DNA of 64,000 nucleotides from Plazaster borealis (Eukaryota; Echinodermata; Asteroidea; Forcipulatida; Labidiasteridae). Position 1 is the stretch's first letter. Each line of letters starts with the position of its first letter. Both the position numbers and the translations under genes were made by a program. The stretch spans positions 831,501 through 895,500 of the forward strand of contig CM037461.1 of NCBI GenBank assembly GCA_021014325.1. The letters are read 5' to 3'. This document shows positions 22,367 through 64,000 of the stretch, piece after piece. Below the pieces are notes generated by a model that saw only the letters and a list, made by a program, of their open reading frames with translations, did no database searches and was not told where the DNA came from.

Positions 22367-23475
22367 AATGGCGTCGTAGACAGGATTGAGTGTTCGCCAT
22401 TTGATACAATTTTTCACTATTTTCTCGCTATTTTTATGACGTCGGTTTGTTGCCGTTGGTTATATAAACCCGGACTTCAGATTTTTCTCCGAGTGGATCG
22501 GAATGGAGAACTGATTTATTTTGTCGATTTCGCGTTTTCGTCGCGATCTATTGATGTGATGGTCACCATCTGACTTTTGTCCCCTGCATCGACGTAAGGT
22601 CTTCTTCATCTACGGATATTTATACATTTTGGTTTACATTTTATGCTGTGCAACTTTCATTGTAAAAATTCTATTTGTAGAATTGTTTGTAATTTGACAA
22701 TTTATATCCAAGCTTTTTAGATCTGTTGTACTTGTACTGTAGTTTAGAGGCAGTTGTGTCTTTTGTGAGTCTTTTAAAGATTCGATATTTTGAGGAACAG
22801 ATAATTTTAGAGCCAGTTGTAGGCCTGTGCTTTGGATAAAGTGTTTTTTAGTCAAATAAGTTTTCTTGTTGCACACAATATTGTAACTGAGTTTTCAGCT
22901 AATTGCATCTTTTTTTGGGGCACCTGTGTGAATGGTGTATATTTATGACTTTTTGTGCATTTTTACTTGTCTTGGCAAATACTGTATAAACCTTTAAGTC
23001 TTTGTAAGACTGTGTGTCAGTTGGGAATTTTTGAATTGCAATTGTACTTTTTGTCTACCGTGTGGTAAGACATCTTTTGGACTTGTATTTTTGTCTGTAG
23101 TCAGTGCAGACTGTTTTGAAGGTCAATGATTTAGGCCTCAGTGTATTTTAACAAGTCATATTTTTGTACGTACATTGCTTATGATATATATGTATTCCAG
23201 CGATGTCTGTGCCAGACAATATTTCAAAGTCAAATAGTGCTTTAGCTAAATCCATTGTGAGTTCCTTCACTTGTTTTTTACGTGAAGATGATGATGAATA
23301 TGAATGTCCTGATATAAATGTGGTCGATAGCATCAAAGCTGCATTCGATGCTCGATTTTCTAATATGTTCAAGTGTCTTGAAAATTTGAATGCAGACAGG
23401 GTTGATAAATTGCAGTCACCTGACCCAATTACTTTTTCTCCTTCTACTTCTCATCTAAATGATGTATTTCTTGAG
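22367..23475 (+). mobile_element. Second, truncated internal region of the LTR array
   Basis: Repeats the leader and the first part of the ORF of 17,503-18,612 almost base for base, then jumps at about 23,475 into LTR sequence (TGTGCTGACCTTTTTGTGAC). About 2.2 kb of internal region and the first ~570 bp of the third LTR are missing, consistent with an internal deletion. Confidence 0.75.
23203..23475 (+). pseudogene. Truncated copy of the LTR-element ORF
   Basis: The first ~90 codons match the ORF at 18,339 exactly, ending at NDVFLE. The frame then runs into LTR and transposon sequence giving Lys and Gly-rich low complexity, so the intact product is lost. Confidence 0.7.
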
Positions 23476-25030
23476 TGTGCTGACCTTTTTGTGACCATCC
23501 TTTGGGCCATTTTTTTTGATTACTTGGATTACGGATTTGTAAGCTACAAAAAACGGGCGGGGGGCGGGAAAAAAAAAAAAAAAAAAAAAAAGGGGGATTA
23601 CGGAATTTCGAGCCCAGAAAATCGGGCGGGGGAAAAAAAAAAAAAAAAAAAGAAAAAAAAAATGCACGCGGGCGGCTTCTAAAACACGTACATATATACA
23701 CAATTTATGTAGATAAAAGCAACCACTCACTGAATGAATGTCACCAGTGTTTTAGGGCCAAACAAAATGTTCGGTTTCTGGTTACTGACCGGCCCTTACT
23801 TTTTACACCGCGACCCTAATTGTTCACATTTTCGGCTTGAAAAAATTTATTCATATTTTTTTAAAAACCGTGTCGAACAAAAAGTCAGACTTTCACCAAA
23901 TTAACAAATGTTAGAACAAAATTGAAATAAAGACAAATTTACCGATATCTCCGTGATTTAAGGCTCATGATTTATTACTAATCCACAGACGTACACCGGT
24001 TCCTGAGTGAACGTTGAGCGCATTCTAAAGATTTGCAAAATGGGCAGATTGCGCGCAATTTTCCCGAGCTACAATCTAACAAAGCACAAATCTGCAGATT
24101 GCGCACATTTATGCTGGATCGCCATTCATCTGCCAATTAAGCAGAGCGCAACCTGCAGATTACGCACAAGTTTGTCAGCGGCCGCCATTGTGAACGAACC
24201 GGACACCTTGTAAATAAACAACTGTCAGTGCAGAAGGAAGCACACACGACACGCTGATGTTCTGCCCAAATTCGCGCACACAGACCATTTGTTGACGCAT
24301 CAATTTATTGCATGAGTTTGGGTCGTGAGTTGAGCGGTCGATGCTCTCGTGGTTGTTACTAAATGGCCAAAATGTATGCACTTGGGCAAATAGTATAGTC
24401 TATAAACGGACTCACACTTTTGTACGTGAATGCATACCATTGGTCTGGTTTCCATCATACATCGGCCGCGATTTGTTTTTCTCCGTTGACACTGACTCAC
24501 GCCGCGGTTTAATACGTGTACATGTGCATGTACATTGTACAGTACATGTATGTGTGTGGTCATGCAGGGGTCTCGTTGTAAATTCCAGAAGAAAAAATCG
24601 CTAGTAAAAACATGTACACGATGGTGTTTTGTACATGTACGCGATCGGTGGCACTGTTGTATTATGAAAGTGTTGTGTATTTTTTTTTTCTTTTTTTTCC
24701 CCCCTACAAAATTAAATTTTTCAGGCGGGGATTTTGTTAAATTTTTTTCAGAAACACGATTTTTTCGGGCGGCGATTCCCGTAATCCAAGTTATTAAAAA
24801 AAATGGCCTTGACAGTGCATTGTGCATGTTGTGTAGTTGTGTAGTGTATATTATTGTGACTTTTTGCATTGTATTGCATATTTTGTGCTATTGTATTGGA
24901 GAAATTAAACCAGTACAGGAGAGTTTATTTCATTTTAGACGTCATTGGTTGCATTTATTATTATTGATGTATATTGGCGAATCCTCGTCCTTTTTAAATA
25001 GAGGACCGGCCTCCTTCCCGTGTCTCTACA
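23476..25030 (+). mobile_element. LTR 3 (3' part only) interrupted by a 1.3-kb element
   Basis: LTR sequence resumes at 23,476, is interrupted at 23,505-24,808, and continues from 24,809 to the end GTGTCTCTACA at 25,030, where unrelated DNA (TAACCTTACAACC) begins. This gives the outer right boundary of the array. TAAC here matches TAAC before LTR 1. Confidence 0.75.
23505..24808. mobile_element. 1,304-bp TIR element inserted in LTR 3, TTG target duplication
   Basis: The termini GGCCATTTTTTTTGATTAC then TTGGATTACGG, and inverted CCGTAATCCAAG then TTATTAAAAAAAATGGCC, form ~30-bp TIRs. TTG flanks both sides (23,502-23,504; 24,809-24,811), and the uninterrupted site CCTTTGACAG is seen in LTRs 1 and 2. 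A-runs with GGGCGGG lie at 23,560-23,662. No transposase was recognised. A 3-bp duplication and a GGCC start resemble PIF/Harbinger-type non-autonomous elements, although TTG is not the usual TWA target. Confidence 0.8.
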
Positions 25031-25034
25031 TAAC

Positions 25035-25715
25035 CTTACAACCAACCTGAGAAAAAAAATCGCAGATCCCTTTTTTGTGAAAAGAATGACAAACCAACTG
25101 AGAATGATTTGTCAGTGCTTACTCACTCATACACGTACAATCATTTGCATTGCGGCTATTGCAATAAGCAATGCTGTTTTGTTGGCCTTCAAATGCGATA
25201 TTTGCTCGACTCTCTCAGTGTTTCTGATGGATGGTGTATACAGGAATTATCTTTTCTAGTAAAGAGCTCTCATATTTAATTTCGTGTTTTTTTTCTGTTT
25301 CCATAATTGCCAATTTCACGCATTTTCAAATTAGGTAAGCATCAATGAATACATACAATTTGGAAAGGTATAAAGCAACTAAATTTAACAAAGACCTAAT
25401 ATGCCTAATAGGTCTCCGATGATAAATTGTAAATTTCGGTCGAGCCTAAAGATACATTACGTTTTGCTGGTTAATGTACCTTTTTATTGCAACGCCACAG
25501 TCCGAGTTTTGGAAGACTATGAGAAGCCATAAATGTAAAGCAAAACAGGTATCCACAGTTCGTAACAATGTTACACAACTATTCACAAATAGTGTTGAAT
25601 TTGTTGGAAACAAAGCTGCAATCACAAGGATGTATTGTTGTAATAGAATATTGAAAAAAATGAATTTGGTCACAACATAGTATGTTAACACGATCTACTG
25701 TTTTGCTAACATCGG
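25035..25715. other. Intergenic stretch
   Basis: Mixed AT-rich sequence. Frames of 68-81 aa at 25,446-25,691 lie on both strands and carry no domain. Nothing supportable. Confidence 0.4.
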
Positions 25716-25724
25716 CTGTCCATG

Positions 25725-26767
25725 TAGCCTTTTGTCAAGGCCTTCGTGGCTTGGACAGCTACATAGAGCCACGATCCCAAGCGACACGAACGGGAGACCA
25801 CGCACGCGAGTGGCGCAGCCACGAGGGCCTTTTCCAACTTGTTTGCGGTTTCTAATGTTTTTCTTTATATCTCGATTTTTGCTACCCTGTTAGGGTAGCA
25901 AAATTCCAAACCAATCAGAAGCGACGGGGGTCAGCGGGTCAGCATACACTAACAAATTATGCAAATTAACAAATGTACAAATGGCGAACGTTTCGTCGTC
26001 ATCAGAACTAGTATAGTATAATAGTATCATCAGACGAATCTTTTGATAATGTATGGGATATAATGCTAGGAAACTCGGCAAAATAAAGAGTTTATAAACC
26101 CTTAGTTACAGCGTCAGGCGATTGGAGGAGCTGTACGCGGGCATGATGTTTTCATAACTCTCCTCATCCATTCCACCGGATATGGTAAAAGTTCCATAGT
26201 TCAAGCGGTCCCGGCCCAATGTGTTTTGACTAGCTTCGCCGACGACCTCATCACTGTGAGCTATGCGCGTAAACACGACGTACACACACACACACACAGT
26301 GCACTGGGAAAACAACAATCATCCATCTTGGATTCGTTTATTGACGATGCATTCATGTCTGTTGCATTCACGCTACCCTTTTCCAGATTATGTCCAAGTA
26401 ATTGATTCTTCATTCTCTTATAATATTATATTTATAAACGTATTTTCCTAACTTATTTCCCCATGAACTCACTTCCATGTTGTCCGAATTGATTTCTTGT
26501 TAGTATTTTCCGTTTACTAAACCCAGCTTAGACGAAACAGGGGAAGTCCGCGTTTCGATTGGTTAGTATCGGTCAGCCCTTTGCTAATTTGCATACAAGT
26601 TATGAATAATGCACGTTTCATACTTTATGAATAATTCATCAACAAAACCACAAATCAAGTTGGAAAAGGCCCTCGTGGCTGCGCCACTCGCGCGCGTGGT
26701 CTCTCCGTTCTAGTCGCTCCGCTGTTTGCGAAACTGTCCAAGCCACGAAGGCCTTGACAAAAGGCTA
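25725..26767. mobile_element. 1,043-bp TIR element with 9-bp target duplication (MULE-like)
   Basis: The terminal inverted repeats begin TAGCCTTTTGTCAAGGCCTT then CGTGGCTTGGACAG, and extend ~120 bp with a second conserved block (GAGTGGCGCAGCCACGAGGG then CCTTTTCCAACTTG). CTGTCCATG flanks both ends exactly (25,716-25,724; 26,768-26,776). There is a CA run at 26,281-26,299 and no transposase. The interior carries a gene-like minus-strand fragment at 26,106-26,253. Confidence 0.88.
26106..26253 (-). pseudogene. Gene-like exon fragment carried inside the MULE-like element
   Basis: On the minus strand a possible acceptor (GCTCACAG) is followed by a frame with ordinary protein character: DEVVGEASQNTLGRDRLNYG, then TFTISGGMDEESYENIMPAY, then SSSNRLTL and TAA. 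Tyr in NYGTF and YENI contexts recalls cytoplasmic tails of receptors, but no domain is recognised. The interior of a non-autonomous TIR element is the classic place for a captured host exon (Pack-MULE style). It could also be chance: the fragment is only about 49 codons. Confidence 0.35.
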
Positions 26768-26776
26768 CTGTCCATG

Positions 26777-27078
26777 CCAACCAGCGCGGTTTCTTTATCA
26801 ACAGAAGACATGTCTATAAGAATAGGGCAACGTCACGTTGTCGCAAGCAACAGCTCCGCCCCTTTGTCTTGCCAAGGTTTATACGTAGGCCCCTACGTTT
26901 AAACATCAGTTCAATCTAAGCTTTGCAGCTACACTCCTAGCCTTAGTAGCTACAGAAAGATTATTTAACACAATAAGACAGTGGAATGTGCTTTTAGTAT
27001 CACCTAACAATACCTGGGGTGTTGCTCTTTGTCGACATTGACATAGTTTTCAAGTGTTGATCACAAACATCAAGTCAA
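26777..27078 (+). other. Probable promoter and 5' UTR region of the lectin-like gene
   Basis: About 300 bp between the MULE-like element and the start codon. No clear TATA box was assigned. The ATG at 27,079 follows AAGTCAA, and the reading frame upstream is not open, so this ATG is the natural start of the signal-peptide exon. Confidence 0.35.
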
Positions 27079-62301
<35,223 letters not shown>

Positions 62302-64000
62302 ACAATGACACAGTGTTGGTTGAGTTTTGTGAATACAAAGAACACACGTAAACAATCTAATAATCTAAGGTCTCGGTGAGCCTGACCCATTTCCTCGTCA
62401 GGTTGAACCGGAAAATTGTAAAAAAAAAAAAAATAATCAACTCGAATTCAGTTTGAACCATTATTGGGTCACTTTGGCACAAATTCCGGGTCATTATTGG
62501 GTCAGGCCCCACGGGACCCGGATCCGGGGCAGCTTTTGGGTTGCACTTTGAAAAAGTCCAAGACCTGGTGAAGGTTTCCCTAAGAAAAGCATAATTCCTG
62601 ATTAAATTAATGATGGAAATAAGTTTACTTAATTTTAAAGTATTGTTGTGATTTCCCTCGCCTTTCAGTGCATTATTATAATCTATAATTGTAATATTGG
62701 TACTTTCATATACATCTCTGCCGTCATATATAAATTGGTCTATACAAAATGTATATGCATTGTTTTAATATGTTCATTAAAATGTAAGCGTAAACAAAAC
62801 AAAAATCCTGAGATATTGCACAATATAACAATAAAAACAAATACATAAGCTACACAAACAAAGGCGCTAATTCCGCCTACCCGGTGTAACAATATTATTT
62901 TCAGTCAAAGTAGTCCAACAAAATGATTGATATTTTGTTCCTATTGTTTTTTCTCCTGTTCAGTGAACCATTATGTACCGAATTTTACAGTTTCGGTCTC
63001 TTTTCAGAGTGACGACAGCTTTGAAATTGACAAACAATTACTACTGCTAGCTATACGGAGGAGGCATTTTAATTACTACGGTTGTTTATTCCATGCACTC
63101 ACGACAGCATATAATTATCGTTCTCCACAATTAGACTGACAAGAGTACTGTCTGAGCAACAATATATCAATGTTGTTTTTGTCTTATCTTTAATTAGCAT
63201 AACCAGAGAAGGTTGCTTTGTTCAATTTGGACCTTCAAGCTTTAATTGGTTTGTTATTTTCCGGAAAGACTGACAACTTGTATTTATTCATTAATTATGG
63301 TGCGCAACTTGTTGCCAAAGGCTTGTCGAGTTTTTTTGTTTTTTAAGTTGTTCGTAGCATAGCGCGAAACACCTCTTGTTTTTGTTCGTTTTATAATTGT
63401 TTTTATTAAGTGTTCGAGTAACTCTCGGAACACCTCTTGTTAGGTGTTCGGGCAACAGCCGAACACCTATTGTTATTGTTCGGTTTGTTTTGTATTTTAG
63501 TTCTTTGCCTTCTTCTCAGGGTCGTTTGTTCGCAAGCAAACGGATAGTTGCGAAGATTGAATCAACTTTAAACTTTGCATGTCGTTAGACTATAACGTTA
63601 AGATGATCAATAAGTCGTGACGTCATGATAACATCATCAGTTGTTGAAATACAATAAATCGAAGTTTATTATTTCAAAAATATCATAACTCAAGAAGTAC
63701 AAAAGCTATTTTAACAATCATCGGAAAGGTCATTAAAACTTAGCAAACGCTGCACAACCTTTTTTAAAGAGATGTTACCAATTTGACCTTAACTTCTGTT
63801 CGAAATCGGACCTTAAAGCTCACGTATTTTGTATAAACCACATGAAAATTACATTGAAAACATGCACACTATCCAATATACAATCCAGTAGCACGTGGCT
63901 GGCTGTGCGCTCCATTGACCACAAGGTCCAAAGCTCATCAAACCTGCCCATAGTCTAGTCTCTGTTCAAGGTTCACGCAACCTGATTTGGCATTACACAG
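62302..64000. other. 3' flank of the lectin-like gene
   Basis: Presumed 3' UTR and intergenic DNA. It includes an A run at 62,420-62,432 and an inverted AGGTGTTCGGGCAACAGCCG then AACACCT hairpin at 63,441-63,467. The part around 63,610-63,720 is stylistically like 54,690-54,850 (TGACGTCAT and TATC(A/T)(T/A)AACT-type phrases), suggesting another dispersed repeat. No exon is called. Confidence 0.4.

Noticed and set aside
24300..24869. Minus-strand ORF of 189 codons
   Set aside because: It crosses the boundary between the 1.3-kb element and the LTR and includes low-complexity Lys runs; chance.
62922..63139. Possible signal-peptide exon (MIDILFLLFFLLFSEPLC) or a 70-codon ORF
   Set aside because: The signal-like frame stops after about 29 codons without a convincing GT donor; the other frame has no domain.

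Overview
This is eukaryotic, AT-rich, intron- and repeat-dominated animal DNA. It contains no operons and no bacterial or phage features. The best guess is an echinoderm, probably a sea star. The guess rests on a TTAA-flanked MITE at 58,948-59,322 (termini TTAAAGGCACT...AGTGCCTTTAA) that I remember as abundant in asteroid genomes, on C-type-lectin-like genes with phase-1 exons, and on tRNA-derived SINEs. The species cannot be fixed from the sequence.

Only three gene-like loci stand out, all on the + strand. (1) 3.9-6.5 kb: a small multi-exon gene of unknown function with two 57-bp internal exons; its reading frame is disturbed at the start and before the last exon. (2) 10,318-11,332: the last two exons (42 bp plus a terminal exon) of a C-type-lectin-like gene whose upstream part is not visible. 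(3) 27,079-62,301: a five-exon gene whose conceptual mRNA is exactly 1,500 nt (499 aa). Its order is signal peptide, N-terminal half of a C-type lectin domain (CTLD), laminin-G/concanavalin-like domain, Ig-like domain, C-terminal half of the CTLD. All four introns are phase 1. Loci 2 and 3 are paralogous in their last two exons, and the 42-bp exon has the same length in both. The CTLD of locus 3 is therefore split by about 335 residues of LamG+Ig, or both forms are made by alternative splicing.

The rest is mobile and repetitive DNA, much of it nested with readable insertion footprints. 16,685-25,030 is a tandem array LTR - internal - LTR - truncated internal - truncated LTR of a non-autonomous LTR retroelement, flanked by TAAC. 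Its second LTR carries a 698-bp TIR element with a 9-bp target duplication, and its third LTR carries a 1,304-bp TIR element with a TTG duplication. 25,725-26,767 is a TIR element with a 9-bp duplication and a gene-like fragment inside. 32.58-35.83 kb is a ~117-bp satellite hit twice, at the same TTA of its repeat unit, by Harbinger-like elements; one of these holds an 859-bp solo LTR. 36.3-36.7 kb is a broken LINE reverse transcriptase.

The 23-kb first intron of locus 3 also holds a ~920-bp compound microsatellite (40.57-41.49 kb), a 79-bp palindromic satellite (43.36-44.70 kb), SINEs and a 500-bp hairpin element (47.86-48.36 kb). The intron between the LamG and Ig exons holds a 6.4-kb transposon with ~0.9-kb terminal inverted repeats and a TTAT target duplication (52,444-58,875). 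Inside it are a fold-back structure made of inverted 41-bp minisatellite arms (53.91-56.15 kb) and a decayed minus-strand ORF. Most long ORFs in the window are low-complexity or repeat artefacts.
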